This document shows positions 9,007-17,424 of a stretch of 44,544 bases of DNA, piece by piece. A model generated the notes under the pieces. It was not told where the DNA came from, did not search any database, and saw nothing but the letters and a program-made list of their open reading frames with translations. The translations under genes were made by a program, and so were the position numbers. Each line of letters begins with the position of its first letter. The stretch's first letter is position 1. Origin of the DNA: CAZOGW01 sp964579415 (GTDB lineage: Bacteria; Actinomycetota; Acidimicrobiia; Spongiisociales; UBA5794); NCBI GenBank assembly GCA_964579415.1, contig CAZOGW010000009.1, positions 1 to 44,544 of the forward strand, given 5' to 3'.

Positions 9007-9012
9007 ATCCTA
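9007..9012 (-). promoter_or_regulatory. Leaderless -10 element of htpX
   Basis: TAGGAT read on the minus strand, 7 nt before the ATG at 8999; transcription would start at or next to the A of the start codon. No clear -35 was seen. Confidence 0.55.
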
Positions 9013-9214
9013 CCGCCGGGGTCTGACTAACTCGGGGCCCGGTCCGGCCGGCGGATCGCGGAAATTGGGCCTTCTGACCTCCCGAAAACCCCTCCCGCGC
9101 CTGGATTCTTCCCCCTACACTGGCTGTGGGTATTTCCGGGCGCTGCCGCGACTCCCTTCCGGCAGGCAGCTCACCGACCGTTCCCGAGAGAAAGAGAGAG
9201 GGGGAGGGAAGCTG

Positions 9215-12200
9215 GTGAAGCGGTTCACCACGCTTTGCAGCGCGTTCGTCTTCGCGCTGGCGGCCCTGATGCCGGCAGCTTCCGCTCAGCCGCGCCTACC
9301 CGAGTCGGTCGCCGCCGAGGTGGCCGCCGCCAAGTCCTCCTCGGTGTACATCGTCCTCCTCGACGACGCTCCCGTGGTGGCCTACGAGGGCGACCTGCCC
9401 GGCCTGGCCGCCACCCGGGCGACCCAGGGTCAGATCCCCGATCCCGACTCGCGGGTGGTGCAGCGCTACCAGGACCACCTGCGCAGCGAGCAGGAGCAGG
9501 TTCTGCTCGACGTCGGCGCCTCCCCCACCGACAAGCTCCACACCTACACGTTCGCCACCAACGGCTTCGCGGCCCGCCTCACCGACCAGCAGGCGTCGCT
9601 GCTGGCACTGCGCCCCGGCGTGCTCGGGGTGTTCCCCGACGAGCTGCGGCGGATCACCTCCACGGAGTCGTCGATGACCGACTCTTCGGCCACCTACCTG
9701 GAGCTGGACCATCCCCAGGGACCGTGGGCCACCGGCTACACCGGGAACGACGTCGTCGTCGGCGTCATCGACACCGGAATCTGGCCCGAGCATCCCAGCT
9801 TCGCCGACGACGGCACCTACGGCCCGGCGCCGGAAGGCTTCTCCGGGAGCGTCTGCGACTTCGGTTCCGCCGTCGACGGGGCGGTCGACTTCAACCCGAC
9901 CGACTCCGACTTCACCTGCAACGGCAAGCTGCTGTCGGCGCGGGTCTACGGGGAGGCGTTCCACGGCGGCACCGGTGAGGGCCTCGCCACCGGAGAGTTC
10001 ATCTCCGCCCGCGACGCCGACGGGCACGGCAGCCACACCGCCGCCACCGCCGCCGGCAACTCCGACGTCACCGCCACCGTGCTCGGCCAGGACTGGGGCG
10101 CCGTGTCGGGTGTGGCGCCGCGGGCACGCATCGCCGTCTACAAGGCCTGCTGGAGCGAGACACCCGCCGAGGGCCTGTGCGCCCTGGCCGACCTGGTGGC
10201 CGCCATCGACCAGGCGGTGGCCGACGGGGTGGACGTCATCAACTACTCCATCGGCGATTCCGACACCACTTTCAGCGCCGACGGCCTCGCCTTCCTCTTC
10301 GCCGCCGATGCCGGCGTCATGGTGGCGGCGTCGGCCGGCAACGACGGGCCCGACGCCTCCACCGTGGGGGCGCCGGCGATGGTGCCCTGGGTGACCGCGG
10401 TGGGCGCCGGGACGCAGAGCCGCAACTTCGCCGGGACGTTGCTGCTCGGCACCGATCTACAGATCCAAGGGGTGACGCTGACACCGGGCACGGGTGCCCT
10501 CCCGATGGTGGACGCCGCCAACCTGGGTAACGAACTGTGCGACCCCGACGTCGAGTTCGCCGGCTCGGTGGCGGGCAGCATCGTGCTGTGCCGCCGCGGC
10601 GTGGTGGCCCGGGTGGCGAAGAGCCAGGCGGTGGCGCAGGCCGGCGGCGCCGGGATGGTCCTGGCCAACACCGTCGCCAACGACACCCTCAACACCGACA
10701 ACCACTACGTACCCTCGCTGCACGTCGATGTCGAGGACGGCGCCGTGGTGGCCTCCTACATCGCCGACACCGAGAACCCGCTGGGACTGCTCAGCGGCGG
10801 CGCCCGGGTCGACGACCAGGGCCACGTCCTGGCCGCCTTCTCCTCGCGGGGCCCCAACGGCTTCAGCGAGGACATTCTCAAACCCGACGTCATCGCCCCC
10901 GGCGTGAACGTCCTGGCAGCCGCCTCTCCCTCGGCACTGCTGGGCTCCCCCGGCGAGCTCTTCCAGGCGATCAGCGGCACTTCGATGTCCAGCCCCCACG
11001 TCGCCGGCGTGTACGCCCTGCTCCACCAGGCACGCCCCGACTGGACCCCGGCGATGGCCAAGTCGGCGCTGGTGACCACCGCCAGCCATGACGTCTACCT
11101 GGAAGACGGCGTCACCCCGGCCGATCAACACGACATCGGCGGCGGCTACATCCAGCCCGGCGGCCGCATCCACCTCCGCGGTTCCGCCTTCAACCCGGGG
11201 CTGGTGTACGACGCCAACCTCTTCGACTACGCCGCCTTCACCTGCGGGGCCCGCCTCGACTGGCTGTGGCAGCCGGGCACCTGCGAACTGCTCGAGGACT
11301 TCGGGTACAGCACCGATCCCAGCGACCTCAACGTGCCGTCGATCTCGATCGGGGCACTGGTCGGCACCCAGACGATCACCCGCACCGTGACCAGCGTCGC
11401 CGACAAGCTGCGTACCTTCGAGTCACGTGTGGTGGCCCCACCCGGGTACGACGTGGTGGTGGAACCGGAAACCCTGACGCTGGCACCGGGCGAGTCCGCC
11501 GAGTTCACCGTCACCTTCACCCGTACCCGTGCCAAGCTGGGCGAATGGGCCTCCGGGTCGCTGCGCTGGCACACCAACGGGTACCGGGTGGACACCCCCG
11601 TCGTGGTGCGCGGATTCGAGTTCGCCGCCGACGAGGAGGTCCCGGGCGGCGGCGTCACCGGCGACGCCTCGATCGGGGTGCGCTTCGGCTACGACGGCAG
11701 TTACGCCGCCACCCCGCACGGTCTGGTGCCGGCGACGGTCGATGAGGGGACCGTCGCCGAGGATGCGATGGTGTACCACACCTTCGAGGTGCCCTCGGGT
11801 TCCAAGTACGTACGGGTTTCCCTGTTCGACGAGTACACCGCCGCCGATGACGACCTCGACATCTACGTCTTCGACCCCGCCGGCAATTATGTGGGCGGCT
11901 CCTTCACCCCGGGATCCGACGAGGAGGTGGGCTTCGTCCCCACCGCCGAGGGGACCTACACGGTGATGTTGCACGCCTGGCAGACCGCAGCGCCGGAGAC
12001 CGACTACAGCCTGTTCTCCTGGGTGGTCCCGGACGGCGCGGCCACCCTCTCGGTGTCGTCCGCGCCTGCGGAGGCAGTCGCCGACACCGGCGGGACGGTG
12101 ACCGTCGCCTGGTCGGGTCTCGAGGTGGGCGTCAGGTACCTGGGTGCCGTCACTCACACCGGGCCCGCGGGCGCCCTCGGGCTGACCGTCCTCGACGTCC

Positions 12201-12328
12201 ATGCCGCCAGCGCCCCTGACATGCCCTCGTCCATCCCGGTGCTGCCCGCCGACGACGACTACCTCTCGTCACGGGGAAGAACGGACACGGATCGCATCAT
12301 CCCGGCGCAACGGCAACGGGTGGGATGA
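9215..12328 (+). CDS. Secreted S8 subtilisin-like serine protease (copy 2)
   Basis: 1037 aa from the GTG at 9215, which has a strong GGAGGG ribosome site 6 nt upstream. Signal peptide (VKRFTTLCSAFVFALAALMP to about ASA), propeptide-like region with SSVYIVLLDDAPVV, then the S8 domain with Asp186 (VIDTGIWPEHPSF), His271 (DGHGSHTA), Asn376 (SAGNDGP) and Ser590 (GTSMSSPHVAG). A PA domain is inserted at about 415-500; an Fn3-like domain and a PPC-like domain (DDLDIYVFDPAG) follow. It is a full-length paralogue of the protease at 4965, with the same domain order and near-identical motifs, separated from it by htpX. The C-terminal tail beyond the PPC domain is longer (about 30 residues, Asp/Arg-rich). 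A TACACT box at 9116-9121 may be its -10. Confidence 0.95.
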   Translation: MKRFTTLCSAFVFALAALMPAASAQPRLPESVAAEVAAAKSSSVYIVLLDDAPVVAYEGDLPGLAATRATQGQIPDPDSRVVQRYQDHLRSEQEQVLLDVGASPTDKLHTYTFATNGFAARLTDQQASLLALRPGVLGVFPDELRRITSTESSMTDSSATYLELDHPQGPWATGYTGNDVVVGVIDTGIWPEHPSFADDGTYGPAPEGFSGSVCDFGSAVDGAVDFNPTDSDFTCNGKLLSARVYGEAFHGGTGEGLATGEFISARDADGHGSHTAATAAGNSDVTATVLGQDWGAVSGVAPRARIAVYKACWSETPAEGLCALADLVAAIDQAVADGVDVINYSIGDSDTTFSADGLAFLFAADAGVMVAASAGNDGPDASTVGAPAMVPWVTAVGAGTQSRNFAGTLLLGTDLQIQGVTLTPGTGALPMVDAANLGNELCDPDVEFAGSVAGSIVLCRRGVVARVAKSQAVAQAGGAGMVLANTVANDTLNTDNHYVPSLHVDVEDGAVVASYIADTENPLGLLSGGARVDDQGHVLAAFSSRGPNGFSEDILKPDVIAPGVNVLAAASPSALLGSPGELFQAISGTSMSSPHVAGVYALLHQARPDWTPAMAKSALVTTASHDVYLEDGVTPADQHDIGGGYIQPGGRIHLRGSAFNPGLVYDANLFDYAAFTCGARLDWLWQPGTCELLEDFGYSTDPSDLNVPSISIGALVGTQTITRTVTSVADKLRTFESRVVAPPGYDVVVEPETLTLAPGESAEFTVTFTRTRAKLGEWASGSLRWHTNGYRVDTPVVVRGFEFAADEEVPGGGVTGDASIGVRFGYDGSYAATPHGLVPATVDEGTVAEDAMVYHTFEVPSGSKYVRVSLFDEYTAADDDLDIYVFDPAGNYVGGSFTPGSDEEVGFVPTAEGTYTVMLHAWQTAAPETDYSLFSWVVPDGAATLSVSSAPAEAVADTGGTVTVAWSGLEVGVRYLGAVTHTGPAGALGLTVLDVHAASAPDMPSSIPVLPADDDYLSSRGRTDTDRIIPAQRQRVG

Positions 12329-12337
12329 GACGAGACG

Positions 12338-12362
12338 GGTACTAGGTACTAGGTACTAGGTA
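12338..12362. repeat. Heptamer tandem repeat array 5 (GGTACTA x3)
   Basis: GGTACTA three times plus GGTA, starting 10 nt after the stop of subtilase 2. It is paired with array 6 across a 54-nt spacer in a convergent intergenic region. Confidence 0.9.
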
Positions 12363-12416
12363 GCTGGCGACCACTGCAGACGCTCCGCGATCACGCCATG
12401 CGTCGGTTTCACGATG

Positions 12417-12443
12417 ATACGTAATACGTAATACGTAATACGT
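12417..12443. repeat. Heptamer tandem repeat array 6 (ATACGTA x3)
   Basis: ATACGTA three times plus ATACGT, ending 3 nt from the stop codon of the minus-strand lipoprotein gene. The unit contains the palindrome TACGTA. Confidence 0.9.
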
Positions 12444-12446
12444 CCC

Positions 12447-12983
12447 CTAGTCGACGTCGATCTTGGGTGCCTCAGGCTTCTCGGCGAATGCCTTCGGCTC
12501 ACAGAGGAACGGGATGCCGGTTCCGGCTGCGTGGTAGTTGTACTCGGCTGTGTCGTAGACCAGGACGATGCGAACGCCCTCGATGAGGACCTGGGTGTAG
12601 CCCATGCCGGGCCGAGGACAACCGATGCTGCCGTCGGGCCACGTGACCGCGTCCCAGACCACCACCTCGATGTCCCCCGGATCGGTGCCGAGGCGCCCTG
12701 CCAGGTCTTCCAGGGCGGCGGCCACCTGCGTGTTCTGGCGGGGGTCGCTGCCGGTGAGGAGGCTGTTGCCGGGCGGCGGCGGGGGCAGGCTGGGCCCTAC
12801 GGGCTCGAACTGGGGCAACGTCGCCTCCGTGGTGTCAAAGACGGGCAGGGTGGTGTCGGCCGGCTCGGGGCCGGTGTCGTCGGTACCCAACCCTCCATCG
12901 TCACCGCCGCACGCCGCCAGTGCCAGTACCAGTGCGGTACCGGCCGCCAGCATACGCAGCGCCGCCGGCGCCATGGCGTTCAT
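12447..12983 (-). CDS. Small secreted lipoprotein of unknown function
   Basis: 178 aa from the ATG at 12983, preceded by GGTGAG at suitable distance; in-frame TTG and GTG codons just upstream (12995, 12992) are weaker alternatives. The lipobox LALAAC gives Cys25. A low-complexity Thr/Pro/Gly linker (about 30-85) leads to a compact C-terminal domain with WPDGSIGCPRPGM, YTQVLIEGVRIVLVYD and FLC. Cys in GCP and Cys in FLC could form a disulfide. I recall a similar SLGCPxPGM..YTQ pattern in uncharacterised lipoproteins of Actinobacteria and Chloroflexota, but no function. The neighbours give no clear clue; midA lies 73 nt upstream on the same strand. Confidence 0.75.
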   Translation of the reverse strand: MNAMAPAALRMLAAGTALVLALAACGGDDGGLGTDDTGPEPADTTLPVFDTTEATLPQFEPVGPSLPPPPPGNSLLTGSDPRQNTQVAAALEDLAGRLGTDPGDIEVVVWDAVTWPDGSIGCPRPGMGYTQVLIEGVRIVLVYDTAEYNYHAAGTGIPFLCEPKAFAEKPEAPKIDVD

Positions 12984-13056
12984 GTCACTCACCAAGGTAT
13001 TACGCCGCGGGAGATACCGTGGGTTCCCCTGCCCCCGGGTCCGGGGGAGGCCAGGG

Positions 13057-14115
13057 CTACCGCCTCACCAGCAGCACACGGAAGTCTCCCAGCCCGCGTG
13101 GATGGAGCAGGGTCTCGGCGTCGATTCGCTCCGCCCTCACCATGAGACGGGCCAGGGCGTCACCGCTCGCAGCCAACTCCCGCTCGCGGGAGCGCAGTCC
13201 GTCGACATCGTCGCCCAAGCCCCAGGCGACGAGGAAGTCGTCCTGCCGCATCACCTCCACGTCCCCTCCCGCTGCTGCGGCAGCGGCCGCCATGGCGGTG
13301 AAGTCCACGTCGACGGTGACGTCGGTCTCCCCGGGCGACAGGAGTGGGTCGGGTCCGAGGTGGTGGTGCCGGTATGTACGCAGCGTCCCCTCGCTCCGCC
13401 GCGGCTCCAACTCGGCGGAGGTGCCGCCGTAGTCGAACAGGGCGAGCGCACCTCGGCGTATCCGGGCCACCGCGGAGCCCACCCAACTGGTTGCGGCCAT
13501 CTGGATCTCCACCTGGCCGCCCGGGGGCACCGGGCCGGCGTAGCGGTCGGCCCAGGCTGCCACCTGGGGCCGGGGAGGCGCCGCCACCAACGTCAGCTCG
13601 CCATCTTCGGCATCCACCCACCGCTCCTCCCATGCGTCGGCGGTCCTCACCGCCAGCGCCACCGGGAGGTTGTCGAGAAGTTCGTTGGCGATCACCACGC
13701 CCTCGAGGTCGCTATCGAGCTCGTCCAGGGAGGGCAGCACCCGATCGACCCCGGGGAGCCGCTCCAGCCGGCGCCGTGCCTGCGGTGAGGCTTCCACTGC
13801 CACCGTGGTGACGTCGGATCGTCCCAGGCCTTCCAGGAGCGGGGCCAGCAGGGAGCCGGAGCCGGCGCCGACCTCGACCAGGACGGGTCGCTCCAGCGGC
13901 GCCATCGCGTCGGCGACGTACCGGGCCAGGGTGCGCCCGAACCAGGGGCTCACCTCAGGGCTGGTGAGGAAGTCCCCTTCCCTGGTGGACCGCAGCGGCC
14001 CCGTGGCGAAGAACCCACCCTCCGGTTCATAGAGGCACGCCTCCATGAACTCCTCGAAAGGAACCGGCCCCTCACGCCCGATGCGAGCGATGAGTCGTGT
14101 TTTGAGATCACCCAC
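13057..14115 (-). CDS. midA: MidA/NDUFAF7-family protein arginine methyltransferase
   Basis: 352 aa, GTG start. The family signature GDFLTSPEVSPWFG (about 47-60) is followed by the SAM-binding motif EVGAGSGSLL (81-90) and by IANELLDNLP (about 143-152), which in this family takes the place of the usual motif after beta-strand 4. The mitochondrial member NDUFAF7 symmetrically dimethylates one arginine of NDUFS2 (NuoD homologue) during complex I assembly. Here the gene lies directly downstream of a nuo operon on the same strand, separated from nuoN only by a repeat array with an assembly gap. The inference is a NuoD-directed methyltransferase; a more general role is possible, because bacterial members are hardly studied. 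Confidence 0.85.
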   Translation of the reverse strand: MGDLKTRLIARIGREGPVPFEEFMEACLYEPEGGFFATGPLRSTREGDFLTSPEVSPWFGRTLARYVADAMAPLERPVLVEVGAGSGSLLAPLLEGLGRSDVTTVAVEASPQARRRLERLPGVDRVLPSLDELDSDLEGVVIANELLDNLPVALAVRTADAWEERWVDAEDGELTLVAAPPRPQVAAWADRYAGPVPPGGQVEIQMAATSWVGSAVARIRRGALALFDYGGTSAELEPRRSEGTLRTYRHHHLGPDPLLSPGETDVTVDVDFTAMAAAAAAAGGDVEVMRQDDFLVAWGLGDDVDGLRSRERELAASGDALARLMVRAERIDAETLLHPRGLGDFRVLLVRR

Positions 14116-14126
14116 GTGGCCACCCG

Positions 14127-14266
14127 GTACTTAGTACTTAGTACTTANNNNNNNNNNNNNNNNNNNNNNNNNNNNNNNNNNNNNNNNNNNNNNNNNNNNN
14201 NNNNNNNNNNNNNNNNNNNNNNNNNNNNNNNNNNNNNNNNNNNNNNNTACTTAGTACTTAGTACTT
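14127..14266. repeat. Heptamer tandem repeat array 7 (GTACTTA), interrupted by the gap
   Basis: GTACTTA three times at 14127-14147, 100 N, then TACTTA-GTACTTA-GTACTT at 14248-14266. It ends 1 nt from the nuoN stop codon. The repeat continues in the same orientation on both sides of the N run, so the real array is probably longer than the assembler could resolve. Confidence 0.9.
14148..14247. other. Assembly gap (100 N)
   Basis: Exactly 100 N, a conventional placeholder of unknown true length, located inside heptamer array 7. Confidence 0.98.
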
Positions 14267-14267
14267 G

Positions 14268-15806
14268 TCAGAACCCTGTGCCCCCACTCAATGCCACGTT
14301 GCTGACGTTGGCGACGAGCCCGGGGAAGAAGCCGAGCACGAGGACGCCGAAGGCGGTGAGCGCCAGGGCGAACCGTATCGACGGCGCCACCGCGGTCTCG
14401 GGAGCCGCCAGTTCGCCGGCGGCCGTGGTGGGCACGGAGTCGAACCAGGCCGACTTGATCACCTTGGCGTAGTAGTAGAAGGCCACCACCGAGTTCACCG
14501 CGGCGATGATGGCCAGCGCACGGGCCCATGGGTCGTCGACGCCGAGCACCGAGGAGAACATGGCGAACTTGGCGAACCACCCGGCGATGGGGGGGATCCC
14601 GGCCAGCGAAGCGAAGAACAGCGCCAGCAGCGCCGCCAATCCGGGGGCGTAGGTCGACAGGCCGGCCCAGTCGGCGATGGCCCGCGACTTGAGCCGGTTG
14701 GCGCCGGCGATGACCACGGCGAAGGCGCCCAGGTTCATCACGGCGAAGATCACCAGGTAGGTGATGGTGGCGGTGAGGCTGCGTCCCAGGACCTCGTTGC
14801 TGATCCCGGTTACTCCGACCTCGGGGTCTGCTGCGGCCACGGCCACCGCGAACGGCACCAGGATGAAACCCCCCTGGGCGATCGACGAGTACCCGAGAAG
14901 GCGCACGATGTCGTCCTGGCGCAGCGCTATCACGTTGCCCACGGTCATCGACGCCGCCGCCAGGATCCACAACAGCGGCCCCCACACGTCGAGAACGCCG
15001 ATGAAGGCGATGTAACACAGGCTGATGAGGCCGACGAATCCGGCGGTCTTGGACACGACGGACAGGAAGGCGGTCACCGGGATCGGGGCACCCTCGTAGG
15101 TGTCCGGGGTCCAGAAGTGGAAGGGTACCGCCGACACCTTGAAGGAGAACCCGAGGAGGGTGAGCACGACGCCGGCGGTGAGCAGGCGGCTGTCGAGGTG
15201 GCTCCCGATGGCGGATTGGATGGCGTACAGGTTGATCTGCCCGGTGACGCCGTACACCAGCGACATGCCGAAGAGGAGCACGGCCGACGAGACAACGCCG
15301 ATGATGAAGAACTTGATGGCCGCCTCGTTGGAGCGGGCGTCCCCCTTTCGCCATCCCGCCAGCAGGAAGGTGGGGCTGGTCACCAACTCCAGGGCGACGA
15401 AGAGCCCGATGAGGTCCCGGCTCGAGGCCATGACCACCGCTCCCAGGGTCGAGGTGACGATGAGGAAGTAGAACTCACCCTGCCAGTAGCGATCGCCCTC
15501 GACGTAGCCCACCGACAGCAGCAGCACGACGGCGGCGGAGACGATGAAGAGCCCCTTGAACACCAGCGACAGGTTGTCGACGACGTAGGACCCGCCGAAC
15601 ATGAACCGCACCTCGGCCGGGTCGCAGAAGTCCAGGGAGGCGCAGAACCCGAGTGTGAGCACCGGCACCAGTGCCGCGAAGAGCCCGACGATGCCGGCGA
15701 CGGCGGCCCAGTACTTGGGGACGGGCAGCAGGTCGACCACCAGGACCACCAGCGCCGTGGCGGCGAGGATGAGCTCGGGGGCGAGTGCGTGGTAGTCGAG
15801 GTTCAC
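14268..15806 (-). CDS. nuoN: Complex I subunit N, cluster 1
   Basis: 512 aa, GTG start 3 nt after the nuoM stop. Antiporter-like proton-pumping membrane subunit with about 14 helices. Visible signatures: LFVALELVTSPTFLLAG and FSFKVSAVPFHFWTPDTYEG, which holds the central-channel lysine, then RQDDIVRLLGYSSIAQGGF. Last gene of the 11-gene operon; it is followed by array 7 and then midA. Confidence 0.96.
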   Translation of the reverse strand: MNLDYHALAPELILAATALVVLVVDLLPVPKYWAAVAGIVGLFAALVPVLTLGFCASLDFCDPAEVRFMFGGSYVVDNLSLVFKGLFIVSAAVVLLLSVGYVEGDRYWQGEFYFLIVTSTLGAVVMASSRDLIGLFVALELVTSPTFLLAGWRKGDARSNEAAIKFFIIGVVSSAVLLFGMSLVYGVTGQINLYAIQSAIGSHLDSRLLTAGVVLTLLGFSFKVSAVPFHFWTPDTYEGAPIPVTAFLSVVSKTAGFVGLISLCYIAFIGVLDVWGPLLWILAAASMTVGNVIALRQDDIVRLLGYSSIAQGGFILVPFAVAVAAADPEVGVTGISNEVLGRSLTATITYLVIFAVMNLGAFAVVIAGANRLKSRAIADWAGLSTYAPGLAALLALFFASLAGIPPIAGWFAKFAMFSSVLGVDDPWARALAIIAAVNSVVAFYYYAKVIKSAWFDSVPTTAAGELAAPETAVAPSIRFALALTAFGVLVLGFFPGLVANVSNVALSGGTGF

Positions 15807-15809
15807 GCC

Positions 15810-17393
15810 TCAGCTCCCGAATGCCTTGGTGACGAGGTCGACGACGGCGTCGTTGGTGGCCCCGAAGACCAGACGCGGGAAGACCCCGATGGCGATGATG
15901 ATGACCATCAGGGGCGCCCAGGCCAGCATCTCGTAGCGGTCCACGTCATGGAGGTGATCGGCGACCCACTCGTCGGAGGGCTCGCCGAAGTTGACCTTCT
16001 GCAGCATCCACAGCAGGTAGCCGGCGGCGAGCACGGTGCCGATGGCGCCGATCACCATCAGGGTGCGGAACAATGTGACGTCGAGGCCGGGCAGCGGGTT
16101 GAACGACGCCAGCAGCGCCATGAACTCGCCCCAGAAACCGGCGAGGCCGGGGAGGCCCAGCGACGCCATGGCGGTGAAGCCGAGGATGGCGCCCATGATG
16201 GGCATCAGTTTCTGGTTGCCGCCGAGGCGGTCCATGTCGCGGGTGTGGTAGCGGTGGCTCATCGAACCCACCACGAAGAACAGCAGGCCGGTGATGAGGC
16301 CGTGGGCGACCATCCCGATGATGGCGGCGTTGATGCCGATGTCGGTGAGGGTGGCGATGCCGAGCATCACGAAGCCCATGTGCCCCACCGAGGAAAAGGC
16401 GATGAGGCGTTTCATGTCGGTCTGCGCCAGGCAGGCGAAGGCGGCGTAGATGATGCCGATCACCGCCAGGATGCCGATGGCGGGTGCCCAGGCCTCCGCC
16501 GCTTCGGGGAGGATGGGCAGCGAGATGCGCACGAAGGCGTAGGTGCCCAGTTTCAGCATGATGGCCGCCAGCAGCACCGAGCCCACCGTGGGCGCCGCGG
16601 TGTGGGCGTCGGGAAGCCAGGTGTGCAGCGGGAACATCGGCACCTTGACGGCGAAGCCGAGGAAGAGGGCGGCGAAGACCCACATGCCGAACGAGTCGCC
16701 GAAGAACCCGAACTGGCCGGCCTCGGAGAGTGCCACCATGTCGAACGTCCTGAACCCGAGGGCGTCACCCGACTTGAAGTACAGGGCGAGGAAGCCGAGC
16801 AGCATGAACGCCGAGCCGAAGAGGGTGAACAGGAAGAACTTGATCGAGGCGTAGAGCCGCATCTGGACGTTGCGGCCGAACACCGGGATGGTGATCTCGT
16901 TGCGGTCGCCCCAGATGCCGATCATGAAGTACATCGGCAGCAGCACCACCTCGAAGAACACGAAGAAGAGCACCAGGTCGAGGGCGACGAAGGTGCCGGC
17001 CATGCCGGAGGCGAGGACCAGCATCAGCGACAGGAACGCCTTGGGATTGTGCGGCTCGGGGAGGTGCTTCCAGGAGTAGATGACGCACAGCACCGTCATG
17101 AAGGCGGAGAGCACCAGGAGGGGGAGGCTGATCCCGTCGACACCGATGTGGAAGTTCGAGTTGATCGCGGTGATCCACGGCAGGAGCGTGTCGAACTGGT
17201 AGGTGCTGGCGGCCGAGTAGTCGAACCCGATGGCGATGGCCGCCGCGGCGATCAGTGACAGCACCGACGCCACCAGCGCCGTCGCCTTGAGCGCGGTCTC
17301 GTTGGCCTTGGGGATGGCGAGCACGACGGCTGCGCCGACCAGGGGCAGGAACACCGCCAGGCTCAGGCCCCATCCGTTCTCGAACCAACCCAT
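15810..17393 (-). CDS. nuoM: Complex I subunit M, cluster 1
   Basis: 527 aa. Antiporter-like subunit of the membrane arm. The conserved channel pair is visible as Glu148 (LFFVFFEVVLLPMYF) and Lys250 (FAVKVPMFPLHTWLPDAH). The broken TM7 lysine region and TDMKRLIAFSSVGHMGF are intact. The ATG has AAGAGG directly upstream. It is 31 nt downstream of the nuoL stop, one of the wider junctions in this operon. Confidence 0.97.
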   Translation of the reverse strand: MGWFENGWGLSLAVFLPLVGAAVVLAIPKANETALKATALVASVLSLIAAAAIAIGFDYSAASTYQFDTLLPWITAINSNFHIGVDGISLPLLVLSAFMTVLCVIYSWKHLPEPHNPKAFLSLMLVLASGMAGTFVALDLVLFFVFFEVVLLPMYFMIGIWGDRNEITIPVFGRNVQMRLYASIKFFLFTLFGSAFMLLGFLALYFKSGDALGFRTFDMVALSEAGQFGFFGDSFGMWVFAALFLGFAVKVPMFPLHTWLPDAHTAAPTVGSVLLAAIMLKLGTYAFVRISLPILPEAAEAWAPAIGILAVIGIIYAAFACLAQTDMKRLIAFSSVGHMGFVMLGIATLTDIGINAAIIGMVAHGLITGLLFFVVGSMSHRYHTRDMDRLGGNQKLMPIMGAILGFTAMASLGLPGLAGFWGEFMALLASFNPLPGLDVTLFRTLMVIGAIGTVLAAGYLLWMLQKVNFGEPSDEWVADHLHDVDRYEMLAWAPLMVIIIAIGVFPRLVFGATNDAVVDLVTKAFGS

Positions 17394-17424
17394 CCTCTTT
17401 CCTTCCTGTGTGAACTTGTCGGGC

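Noticed and set aside
14265..17258. Very long plus-strand open frame (about 1000 codons) opposite nuoM and nuoN
   Set aside because: It is antisense to two clear membrane proteins and its translation is dominated by His/Glu/Asp/Gly, as expected from the complement of GC-rich membrane-protein codons.
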